The translations under genes were made by a program, and so were the position numbers. Of a DNA stretch of 64,000 nt, positions 25,290 to 35,400 are shown piece after piece. The stretch is from Castor canadensis (lineage: Eukaryota; Chordata; Mammalia; Rodentia; Castoridae). The notes beneath the pieces are model-generated. The model was not told the origin of the DNA. It did not search any database and saw only the letters and a program-made list of their open reading frames with translations. Within the stretch, counting starts at the first letter, position 1. Each line of letters begins with the position of its first letter. The DNA lies in NCBI RefSeq assembly GCF_047511655.1, contig NC_133389.1, positions 149,931,973-149,995,972 of the forward strand, read 5' to 3'.

Positions 25290-26530
25290 GATTTATGTTT
25301 TCATTTCTCTTGAATATATACCTACAGGTGAAACTGCCAGCTCAATAGCAGCTATACCATTCTTACCAGCAATGCATTAGGGATCCAGCTTCTCTACCCC
25401 ATTATCAACACTTATTATTTGTCTTCTATTATTATAGCCATCCTAATGAATATGAAATGGTACTTGTGATTTTGATTCGCATTTCTGTAAAGGTAGTGAT
25501 GCTGAGCATCTTCTCATGGGCTTTTTGTCCTTTTGAGATCTTCTGTGAAATGACTATTCAGATCTTTGCTCATTTTAAAACTTGGGGTGTCTTAATTATT
25601 GAGTAGCAAGAATTCCATTATATATTTTGAATGCAAGTTCCTTATCAGATATGGGATTTTCAAAAAAAGTATTTTCTTTCAATCCCTGAGCTGTCTTTTC
25701 ACTGTCTCTTAATGACAAAAGTTTGTTTTGTTTTGTCAGTACTGGAGTTTGAACTCAGGGTCTTGAGGTTGCTGGGCAGGTGCTCTTCCACTTGAGGTAT
25801 GCCTCCAGCTCAAGTTTTTCTGTTACTGTGTTTTGTTTTGTTTTCTAATTTGGATGAACTACAATTTGGCTATTTTTCTTTTTGACTGCTTTGCTTTTAT
25901 TGTCCTATACAAAGCTTTGGCTAATACAGAAATATTTTTTTTCTTTTTGAACATTTTTGCAAAACAAGACAGCTGGGATTTTGATATGGATTGTGTTGAA
26001 TCTACAGATCAATTTGGAGAGAAATGCAATCTTAATTACATTGTCTTCTGATCCATGATCATTGAATGTCTTTCCATTTCCAGTCTGGATGTCTTTCATT
26101 TGTTTTTCTTCCCTAATTGTCCTAGAATTTCTATTAGGATGTTAATTAGAAGTGGCAACAGAAGACATCTTTATCTTGTTCCTGATTTAGGGTGAAATTA
26201 TTCAGTCTTTTAACCATAAAGTATGATTTTAGTTCTATGTTTTTCATAACACCTAGCATTAGGGTGAAGAAATTCCCCTCTATTTCTAGGTTTTTGAGTG
26301 TTTTTATCATGAAAAGGTGCTGGATTTTGTCAAACACCTTTTCTATGTCTACTAAGATGACTATACCATTTTTAGTTTTTATGCCGTGGATATAAATGCT
26401 AATTTTCTGATATATAAATCAACTTTATACTCCTGGAAAAAAATTCCACTTTTTCCTGGTGTGTAACTCTTTTTATATGTTACTGGATTTGGCCTGCTAA
26501 TATTTCATTGAGGATTAATTTTTAATCGAT
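25290..26530 (-). mobile_element. Old LINE-1 ORF2, antisense, interrupted by a SINE
   Basis: Going left to right it passes backwards through ORF2. 25290-25720 is the C-terminal region ('cattctt accagcaatgcattaggg' type). 25950-26100 is the middle ('agctgggattttgatatggattgtgttgaatc'). 26170-26350 is the RT region, where the minus strand reads FDKIQHLFMIKTL. Consistent order implies one minus strand element with internal losses, split by an ID SINE at 25725-25815. Confidence 0.7.
25725..25815 (-). repeat. ID-type SINE, antisense
   Basis: 'cagtactggagtttgaactcagggtcttgaggttgctgggcaggtgctcttccacttgagg' is the reverse complement of an ID unit, inserted within the antisense L1. Confidence 0.8.
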
Positions 26531-26552
26531 TCTTATTTTTCTTACACTTTTT

Positions 26553-26712
26553 TTTTTTTTTTGGCAGTACTGAGGTTTGAACTCAGGGCCTCATGCTTCC
26601 TAGGCAGGCACTCTACCACTTGAACCACACTCAGCCCTTTTCTTTTGTGTTGGGTATTTTTGAGTTAGGGTTTCAAGAACTGGCTTTGAACTGCGATTCT
26701 CCACGTGTGTTT
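26553..26712 (-). repeat. Truncated B1+ID SINE, antisense
   Basis: T-run, then an antisense ID unit ('ggtttgaactcagggcctcatgcttcctaggcaggcactctaccacttgaaccac'), then the start of an antisense B1 unit ('gggtttcaagaactggctttgaactgcg') cut short. On its own strand this is a 5'-truncated dimer. Confidence 0.8.
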
Positions 26713-26793
26713 AAATAAAATTCTTCAGGAACAGTGTAAAAGGTATCACCTAGCTAGTGAAACTAGCCAAAAAATAAGCTTTTAAATTCCTAA

Positions 26794-29226
26794 ATGATTT
26801 TTTTCTATAATTTTGTGTCATCAAGAATGTTGGTCTCTGCTGAATTCTATCAGACCTTTAAAGAAGAACTGATACCAACCCTCCTTAAACTGTTCCACGA
26901 AATAGAAAGGGAAGGAAAACTGCCAAACACATTTTATGAAGCCAGTATTACACTTATCCCAAAACCAGGCAAAGACACCTCCAAAAAGGAGAACTATAGG
27001 CCAATCTCCTTAATGAACATTGATGCAAAAATCCTCAACAAAATAATCGCAAACCGAATTCAGCAACACATCAAAAAGATTATTCACCACGACCAAGTAG
27101 GCTTCATCCCAGGGATGCAGGGGTGGTTCAACATACGAAAATCAATAAACGTAATAAACCACATTAACAGAAGCAAAGACAAAAACCACTTGATCATCTC
27201 AATAGATGCAGAAAAAGCCTTTGATAAGATCCAACATCATTTCATGATAAAAGCTCTAAGAAAACTAGGAATAGAAGGAAAGTTCCTCAACATTATAAAA
27301 GCTATATATGACAAACCTACAGCCAGCATTATACTTAATGGAGAAAAAATAAAACCATTCCCTCTAAAATCAGGAACCAGACAAGGATGCCCACTATCTC
27401 CACTCCTATTTAACATAGTACTGGAATTCCTAGCCAGAGCAATTAGGCAAGAAGAAGGAATAAAAGGAATACAAATAGGTAAAGAAACTGTCAAAATATC
27501 CCTATTTGCAGATGACATGATCCTATACCTTAAAGACCCAAAAAACTCTATTCAGAAGCTTCTAGACATCATCAATAGCTATAGCAAGGTAGCAGGATAT
27601 AAAATCAACATAGAAAAATCATTAGCATTTCTATACACTAACAATGAGCAAACGGAAAAAGAATGTATGAAAACAATTCCATTTACAATAGCCTCAAACA
27701 AAATCAAATACCTAGGTGTAAACCTAACAAAAGATGTGAAAGACCTCTACAAGGAAAACTATACACTTCTGAAGAAAGAGATTGAGGAAGACTATAGAAA
27801 GTGGAGAGATCTCCCATGCTCATGGATTGGTAGAATCAATGTAGTAAAAATGTCGATACTCCCCAAAGTAATCTACATGTTTAATGCAATTCCCATCAAA
27901 ATTCCAATGACATTCATTAAAGAGATTGAAAAATCTACTGTTAAATTTATATGGAAACACAAGAGGCCACGAATAGCCAAGGCAATACTCAGTCAAAAGA
28001 ACAATGCAGGAGGTATCACAATACCTGACTTCAAACTATATTACAAAGCAATAACAATAAAAACAGCATGGTACTGGCACAAAAACAGACATGAAGACCA
28101 GTGGAACAGAATAGAGGACCCAGATATGAAGCCACACAACTATAAGCAACTTATCTTTGACAAAGGAGCTAAAAATGTACGATGGAGAAATAGCAGCCTC
28201 TTCAACAAAAACTGCTGGGAAAACTGGTTAGCAGTCTGCAAAAAACTGAAACTAGATCCATGTATATCACCCTATACCAAGATTAACTCAAAATGGATCA
28301 AGGATCTTAATATCAAACCCCAAACTCTTAAGTTGATACAAGAAAGAGTAGGAAATACTGTGGAGTTAGTAGGTATAGGTAAGAACTTTCTCAATGAAAC
28401 CCCAGCAGCACAGCAACTAAGAGATAGCATAGATAAATGGGACCTCATAAAACTAAAAAGCTTCTGTTCATCAAAAGAAATGGTCTCTAAACTGAAGAGA
28501 ACACCCACAGAGTGGGAGAAAATATTTGCCAACTATACATCAGACAAAGGACTGGTAACCAGAATATACAGGGAGCTTAAAAAACTAAATTCTCCCAAAA
28601 CTAATGAACCAATAAAGAAATGGGCACGTGAACTAAACAGAACTTTCTCAAAAGAAGAAATTCAAATGGCCAGAAAACACATGAAAAAATGCTCACCATC
28701 TCTAGCAATAAAGGAAATGCAAATTAAAACCACACTAAGATTCCACCTCACCCCTGTTAGAATAGCCATCATCAGCAACACCACCAACAACAGGTGTTGG
28801 CGAGGATGCGGGGAAAAAGGAACCCTCTTACACTGTTGGTGGGAATGTAGACTAGTACAACCACTCTGGAAAAAAATTTGGAGGCTACTTAAAAAGCTGG
28901 ACATCGATCTACCATTTGATCCAGCAATACCACTCTTGGGGATATACCCAAAAGACTGTTACTCCAGAGGCACCTGCACATCCATGTTTATTGCGGCACT
29001 ATTCACAATAGCCAAGTTATGGAAACAGCCAAGATGCCCCACCACTGACGAATGGATTAAAAAAATGTGGTATCTATACACAATGGAATTTTATGCAGCC
29101 ATGAAGAAGAACGAAATGTTATCATTCGCTGGTAAATGGATGGAATTGGAGAACATCATTCTGAGTGAGGTTAGCCTGGCTCAAAAAACCAAAAATCGTA
29201 TGTTCTCCCTCATATGTGAACATTAG
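26794..29226 (+). CDS. L1 ORF2 C-terminal two-thirds (reverse transcriptase)
   Basis: 810-codon open frame whose first 13 or so codons come from flanking host DNA; the L1 part begins at about residue 14. Visible blocks: fingers/palm text '[17 protein letters not shown]', '[14 protein letters not shown]' and '[14 protein letters not shown]' (first catalytic Asp); '[18 protein letters not shown]'; and the palm motif FADD at residues 238-241. The C-terminal Cys/His knuckle '[18 protein letters not shown]' is near residue 668. In full-length L1 this protein nicks and reverse-transcribes at the target. Here the endonuclease domain is missing, so the copy cannot start target-primed reverse transcription by itself. 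There is no evidence that it is translated. Confidence 0.9.
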   Translation: MIFFYNFVSSRMLVSAEFYQTFKEELIPTLLKLFHEIEREGKLPNTFYEASITLIPKPGKDTSKKENYRPISLMNIDAKILNKIIANRIQQHIKKIIHHDQVGFIPGMQGWFNIRKSINVINHINRSKDKNHLIISIDAEKAFDKIQHHFMIKALRKLGIEGKFLNIIKAIYDKPTASIILNGEKIKPFPLKSGTRQGCPLSPLLFNIVLEFLARAIRQEEGIKGIQIGKETVKISLFADDMILYLKDPKNSIQKLLDIINSYSKVAGYKINIEKSLAFLYTNNEQTEKECMKTIPFTIASNKIKYLGVNLTKDVKDLYKENYTLLKKEIEEDYRKWRDLPCSWIGRINVVKMSILPKVIYMFNAIPIKIPMTFIKEIEKSTVKFIWKHKRPRIAKAILSQKNNAGGITIPDFKLYYKAITIKTAWYWHKNRHEDQWNRIEDPDMKPHNYKQLIFDKGAKNVRWRNSSLFNKNCWENWLAVCKKLKLDPCISPYTKINSKWIKDLNIKPQTLKLIQERVGNTVELVGIGKNFLNETPAAQQLRDSIDKWDLIKLKSFCSSKEMVSKLKRTPTEWEKIFANYTSDKGLVTRIYRELKKLNSPKTNEPIKKWARELNRTFSKEEIQMARKHMKKCSPSLAIKEMQIKTTLRFHLTPVRIAIISNTTNNRCWRGCGEKGTLLHCWWECRLVQPLWKKIWRLLKKLDIDLPFDPAIPLLGIYPKDCYSRGTCTSMFIAALFTIAKLWKQPRCPTTDEWIKKMWYLYTMEFYAAMKKNEMLSFAGKWMELENIILSEVSLAQKTKNRMFSLICEH

Positions 29227-29721
29227 ATCAAGGGCAAACACAACAAGGGGATTGGACTATGAGCACATGATAAAAGCGAGAGCACACAAGGGAGGGGTGA
29301 GGATAGGTAAGACACCTAAAAAACTAGCTAGCATTTGTTGCCCTTAACGCAGAGAAACTAAAGCAGATACCTTAAAGCAACTGAGGCCAATAGGAAAAGG
29401 GGAACAGGTACTAGAGGAAAGGTTAGATCAAAAAGAATTAACCTAGAAGGTAACACCCACGCACAGGAAATCAATGTGAGTCAATGCCCTGTATAGCTAT
29501 CCTTATCTCAACCAGCAAAAACCCTTGTTCCTTCCTATTATTGCTTATACTCTCTCTACAACAAAATTAGAAATAAGGGCAAAATAGTTTCTGCTGGGTA
29601 TTGAGGGGGGGAGAGGGAGGGGGTGGAGTGGGTGGTAAGGGAGGGGGTGGGGGCAGGGGGGAGAAATGACCCAAGCCTTGTATGCACATATGAATAATAA
29701 AAGAAAAATGAAAAAAAAAAA
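26834..29721 (+). mobile_element. Young 5'-truncated LINE-1
   Basis: Bounded by an exact 11-bp target-site duplication, aagaatgttgg, at 26823-26833 and 29722-29732. It starts inside ORF2, upstream of the RT core, so ORF1 and the endonuclease domain are absent. It runs without a stop through the ORF2 C-terminus (stop ending 29226), then a roughly 490-base 3' UTR with a G-rich tract at 29603-29663 and an aataataaaag signal, and ends in a poly(A) tail. The uninterrupted frame and intact duplication indicate a recent insertion. Truncation makes it non-autonomous. Confidence 0.95.
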
Positions 29722-29814
29722 AAGAATGTTGGGGGCAAATTTATATACTAGAGTTGCATATATCATTTGAAGTTTGTTCCCCTCAAATACCAGTTTTAGC
29801 ACACAGGCTTATTA

Positions 29815-29845
<31 letters not shown>
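29815..29845. repeat. (CA)n microsatellite
   Basis: About 15 CA units just downstream of the young L1. Confidence 0.95.
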
Positions 29846-29849
<4 letters not shown>

Positions 29850-32099
29850 ACACCATTCAAATCCAAGAATAATTGAAAAAAAAAAACTTGGTGGAATCTC
29901 TCAAAGAATATCAACATCCAATTCAAATCCCATGGAAGAACTTAAAAATCCACCAGCCCATTCTTTTCTCTCAGTCTCTTACACAAAGCCATATTTAAGG
30001 GTTTTTGTCCTCTGCTTTCCTGTATCCATACACTTTTACCTTTTAGTATAAGTTGCACATTTGTAGCCCATAGCTCAAATTTCAAAGTTATGCATGCATT
30101 AACTTTGATATGTTTTATAAACAAGTTTAATTAGCTATCAATATTTATAAGTTGGTAAAAGACAAATTCAGTGTATCTGATTTCTCTTGAAAATTTTGAA
30201 GCATTGTCAGAATGTTGCCTTCATTTTACAACTGGCTAGTGTTGAACAGTGACTTCTTTCTTCAAATATGACATAACCCTTTAGTTTGCTAGTCTTTATC
30301 CCTTCCTGTTTTATTACATATGGTCAGTGTTACCATTTATGGTATAGACCTGGCCTCTGTAGATACTGGAATTTGTGCTTTTAATGTTGTGCTTTCCAAT
30401 GTAAATTAATCTTTCTTAGATCTCTTCCAAATTTTGCAACCTTTCTATATTATAGAGTAGCACAACAAAAGTTCTAAGAGTCCAGCAGAAGACCTTGAGA
30501 ACCGTCAAGAAGCCAGACTTGAGCTGTAGCCTTTTGGACAGTATAAACAATAAAATCCCTGTGCAGATCCCTATCAGTTAGAAGAGGGGGAAAAACAGAC
30601 AACTGGTTACAGTAAGTTTGTACATGCAAGACCTCTTGCTGGGATGGAAAGCCCAGCTATGGGAGAGAATAAAGTGGGGGGAGTAGTGGTCTATCTGTGC
30701 CAGGGTTTCTGGAAAAGTAGAGATTAACAATGGTCTCTGGGAAGAAGAGAAGATGGAGGAGAAAATAGTACAATAATATCAAGGGGATCTATGAGAAGGA
30801 ATTGCAATGTCAGTGATATATTATACATACATACATACCTAAAACAATAAATTGAAAAAGCTATGACTTTTCTGGGAATTGTCTCCTGTATGGTTGAACA
30901 AATTGTTGACATGGGAAAAAATTCTGCTTACTTTAGTCTGTGTCTTTATACTCTGCCCTTTAAATATTTATTTGCATTTCTCAAAGACTTCAATTATATT
31001 AGAGATACTGAGAGAACTTTGTAGTATTTAGTACTTGCTACAGTTAATTTTCTTTCTAAGCACAAGAACTCCCTGCCCCTTCAATACAGAGATTTAATTA
31101 AAAAGGCAACCAGAAAAAACAAGAACAAAAAAATTAAAAACTGCATTAACAATACATGTCCATGCTTGGACTTAGATTAAATTTTAGCAATCCTTTCCTA
31201 GTGAGGAAAAGTAACATGAATGCAATTTGCAAAACAAAAGTGAAGGCAAGTTACCTTAATGTGATTATATACTCATTTTTGTACAATTAACATCTACTTC
31301 TTTTTAACCAGTTATTTTTAGAAAGCAGCAGGTATACTTAGTAATAGTAATTGAGTAATTTTATTGGTTACACAATTATGATGTCAGATGGAATTCAGTA
31401 ATTTAGATCAGAGTAGATTGGCATATTATGCCTTTATGACTAAAAAATATATAAGGAAATTATATTTTATTTGCTCATTTGAGTTCCCATTCCAAGCTAT
31501 TTGTTAGCTGTGCAACAAAGAAAATAGTACATGGGCTTTAAACACATACATATGACTCATAACAGTTATATATAAAAAGCTTAGGTTCCCAGTCCATAGT
31601 AAACACTAAATGTTGGCTCTGATTTCTATAATTCTAACATCCTCTCCCAGAAGATTCTTTACAGTATCTTTCCTTAAATGAATCCACCCCTTCTTTCCCT
31701 GTCTTTTGTATATATGTTACCAAATCCTGCAAATCTATAAGACAGTTGTTGGATACCTGTGATTTTCCTATACTTTCCCAAATTGTGAAAACCCTAAAAT
31801 AGCAAGTCCCCTTGGCTACAAACACCACCCACAGCAAATGTGTTAATAAGTCATACCTTACCCTCATCTTCCTGTCCTAAACCATGTGCCCTGCTCCCTT
31901 CTGTCAACCATGGATGCGCTAGACTTCATATCCAACCACAAATTTCTCATGAATTTAGAAAACTGTTCTTCTAATTCTCCTCCAGAAACTCAAAAGTATG
32001 AGAAGATCCCTTCGTCCAGGGCATGTAGAAGACTTCTCACAGATTTCTCTACAAGACAAAATTACTCTTATGTCTTTGACTAGATAAACCTCACCTGAG
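29846..32099. other. Intergenic 5' flank of C2orf69
   Basis: AT-rich, with no long reading frame. 31630-31990 has an L2-like feel, but I cannot fix it. Nothing else recognised before the CpG island begins near 32130. Confidence 0.4.
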
Positions 32100-32129
32100 G
32101 TGTGAATCAACTGAAATTCCTCATGGTAC

Positions 32130-32468
32130 GCCGTTGCGCATGCGCCGTACCTGCCGCCGCTCTCGCTGGGGGAACTTGGTTCTTTCTCAGACTTCCGTTC
32201 GAACTTCCCCGCCGCAGCTGAATTCACCAATCATAAACGCCCTTCCTCTGGCCCCGCCCCCCCGCAGCCCCTTCCGGAACCCGAGCGCGGGTGCGCGCAC
32301 ACTCCCCTCTTCCTTACGCAAGGTGCGCGAGGACGTCGGTCCATGGCGATGTCGTCGCCGCGTGCGGACTCCCGCCTGGGCCACTCGGACTAGCCGTTGG
32401 GCGGCCTAGCGAAACCCCGCCCTCAGGAACCCCCTCCCACGTCGGAACCGCTCTAGCAGCGGACACCC
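32130..32468 (+). promoter_or_regulatory. CpG-island promoter and 5' UTR of C2orf69
   Basis: Abrupt change to CpG-rich sequence that continues through exon 1 to about 32830. Recognisable sites: an NRF1-like palindrome tgcgcatgcgcc (32135-32146), a CCAAT box (32227-32231), a reversed GC box gccccgcccc (32251-32260) and an ETS-type ccttccgga (32270-32278). No TATA box is seen. An in-frame TAG at 32454-32456 separates the 5' UTR from the start codon. NRF1 sites are typical of nuclear genes for mitochondrial proteins, which fits the product. The transcription start cannot be fixed by eye. Confidence 0.75.
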
Positions 32469-35400
32469 ATGTGGGGGTTCGGGCTCCTGCGGTCCCCGCA
32501 GCTGCTGCTCCTGCTGCCGCAGCTCGGACTCGGAAACATCTCTTCCCGCCTGCAGGCCGGAGCCATGAGCCAGGGAGGCATCGGCGGCGCGCGCTGCTCC
32601 CCCTCGGCGGAGGGACGCCGCCCGCGGTGCCTGCAGTTGTCCACTGTGCCCGGAGCCGACCCGCAGCGCAGCAACGAGTTGCTCCTGCTGGCGACGGCAG
32701 GGGAGGGACCACAGCGGCGGAACCTCCCTGGGAACCCGGCAAAGGAGGAGCCGCAACCGCCGCCCCAGCATCATGTCCTCTATTTCCCCGGGGATGTGCA
32801 GGTAACCCGGGGCCGGCCTGGGCACCTGTCCCCTCCCGTAGCTTCTCTAGGTCCCCTCGTGGCTGCTGCCCGGTTCCTTGCCTATGCTGAACACACCCAC
32901 ATAGGCACCCGCGGGGTGCGCTTCCGTTACTCCATGAAATTCCAAATCGTCCCTTGCACACCCCTGGATCCCTTCTCCATAGAACCCAGGGGAAGGTGTC
33001 CTTGGGGGTGATGGTTTCAAAGAGCTCGCTGTCAATCTAAAGGGTAGCATTTGAGTGATACAGGGAATGAGACACAATGTGTGTTCATCTTCAACTTGGT
33101 TTCTCTGAGGACTCCATATGTGTGTGTTGGGCAGGGGACAAGGAAGATAGCTTTAAAATTAACTCAGCACAGCACATAGTGTTCAGAAAACGGTGACAGT
33201 AATTTTTTTAAAATTACAAAAAAGGTACATTATCAACAATCCTAAAAATGGTCGGCGGTGGTGGAAGAAAAGGGATAGTGGTTGCCAACCATGTTAGTAT
33301 TTTGATGCTCACTTAAATTCTGAACTTTTGTTTTTGTGTTCTAGGTTAGTTATTTTATAACTGCGGGCATATATAGCTTAAGGAAAATATCCATGGTTAT
33401 ATTTGTCCTAGATGTTAATCAAAACTGCACTGTAATACATTAGTCATTAGCCATCCGAGACTATCTGAATTAAAATTACGTAAAAAAATGAAAAACAGAC
33501 AAGTCAAAGAAAACTAATTCATCAACAAGGCTCCAACCTTCTTAGGTTTTTGTTTTGTTTTTTTTTTTTTTCAACACTAGGGTTTGAATACAGGCCTCAC
33601 ATTTGGTGCTCTACCAGTTGAGCCATGCCCCAGCCCTCAGTGTATCTAAAGTGATCAGAATAATGGTTTAAAAAATGAAGGTCTCTTCATGCCATGACTC
33701 TACTCAAAAATCTGCAAATGGCTTTCCATTGAAAGCTTCTCATTCTCTACCTTTTCTCACAGTTTTCTCTGACTTTGTCTCTTGTTTTTCATTTTATGTT
33801 ATTAGTTTTATAGCTACAGGCATATCTTTTATGATTTATTTTATAGTTGCAGGAAAATATCCATGGTTATGTTGTCCTGGAAGCTGAGTTTTAATCCAAA
33901 ACTGGCTAAAAATGGCTAATGTGTCAGCAATTAGACATATGAGACTAGCTAAATTAATTAAAATTAAGTAAAGTTAAAAACCCAGTTTCTCTGTCATAGT
34001 AGTTGCATTGCAAGTGCCCAGTCACTATGATGGCTAAGCTTTACTGTTTTACTCTGCTTCAGCCTCACTGGCTTTCTTGGTGTTGTTCCAACATGTCAGG
34101 CACACTTCACCTCAAAAGCTTATCACATACTGCCCAGAACAGGCTTCCTGTGGATAGCTGAATTATCTCACCTCTTTCTGTCTGCATTAGAGGAAAAAAG
34201 AGACATTGAGGCTTTTCTGACCATCCTATTTAATAATCATACATACTCTTTTTTTTCCATGTTTTTGTTAGTGCACATTAATTGTGCAGTGTGGAGGGTT
34301 TCATTGTGGTATTACTATACATGCATATAATATGTTTTCCTCATATTCACTCCCAACTCTTTTTAATCATTTCATCTATGTTAGTAACTTTTCATTTTGG
34401 GATTTGTCTTCTACCACTAAAATGTAAGCTTATGTCTGTTCACTGATACAGCTGTGATGCTTAGAGAATGGCACGCTCTAAGTGTTCAGTAGATTTGTTG
34501 CATAAACGAATTCATGGAAATTACTTTGAATAATGCATGAAGTGCTTTATATATGTTGGCTATTATGTACAATGATTTTAGGCTCAGATTTTATACTCTA
34601 CATCTTTGCACTTAATTTTTTTAACCTAACTTTCATCCTAATGAAGATTTCCCTATGTGACACAACCTATCTTTTTGGTGTGTTGATCCTTTTAGAATAC
34701 TTTAGTTTCATCTTATATATAGACTAAGCATTCTTTTTGTAGTTTTATTCTTGGTTCAAGTAAACATTGACTAGAATAGGGCCAAACAGAACTTGGGTAA
34801 GATACCATTAGAAGCTTTGCCTCATATTGATACTGACTTATTTGGTATTAATTGTAACTGCTTGTTCATACAATTTTAAATCATCCTAATTACCATTACT
34901 TTCTTGATGTTTCTTAGTCATTTTCCACTGTTATGGCCTTTTCTTATTCTGTACTTTTTCTTTATAATTCGAATTTAAAGCAGAGGCCCTCATATTTCCT
35001 AAGATACTTGTTTATGTTCTTATCTCAGTAATGATTTTTGGAGGCAGATGGGAATTTTTTAAGTAGATGCTTTTCAATTTTGAGTTATCTTACTTTTCAA
35101 AACCTTCGGATATAAAATTATACTATCTCTTTAAAATATAAGAGTGTAATTTGATGAATTTTGACAAGAGTTAGTTATGAAACCCCTACTATCACAATCA
35201 TGTTTTAGAGCATCTCCATCACCCTAAAAAAGTACCCCTATGCTCTTTTGTTGTCTATTCTCTTTTCCTAGTCCCAGGCAACCACTGATCTGCTTTCTTT
35301 CACTATAGTTTTGCCTTTTCTATCATTTCATGAATCTGGAGTCATATAGTATATAGTCTTTTGCCTCTGACTTCTTTCACTTAGCATAATGCTTTTAAAA

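Larger units (their letters stand above)
33670..34520 (+). repeat. L2 LINE, split by later insertions
   Basis: Pieces in L2 order: 33675-33785 ('ctctactcaaaaatctgcaaatggctttccattg'), 34060-34250 ('cactggctttcttggtgttgttcc' to 'gaggcttttctgaccatcc') and 34375-34520 ('actaaaatgtaagcttatgtctgttcactgatac' to 'gttcagtagatttgttgcataaacgaa'). A DNA-transposon-like segment and an L1 3' end separate the pieces. Confidence 0.6.

Noticed and set aside
27237-28904. Minus strand frames of 80-93 codons within the young L1
   Set aside because: Shadows of the 810-codon ORF2 frame on the opposite strand.
32291-32890. 199-codon + strand frame overlapping C2orf69 exon 1
   Set aside because: Wrong phase relative to the exon that matches C2orf69; it runs across the splice donor into the intron.
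32314-32961. 215-codon minus strand frame opposite C2orf69 exon 1 (plus 139- and 76-codon companions)
   Set aside because: GC-rich CpG-island sequence is poor in stop codons; the frame is Arg/Gly/Ala/Pro-rich, has no domain, and mirrors the real exon.
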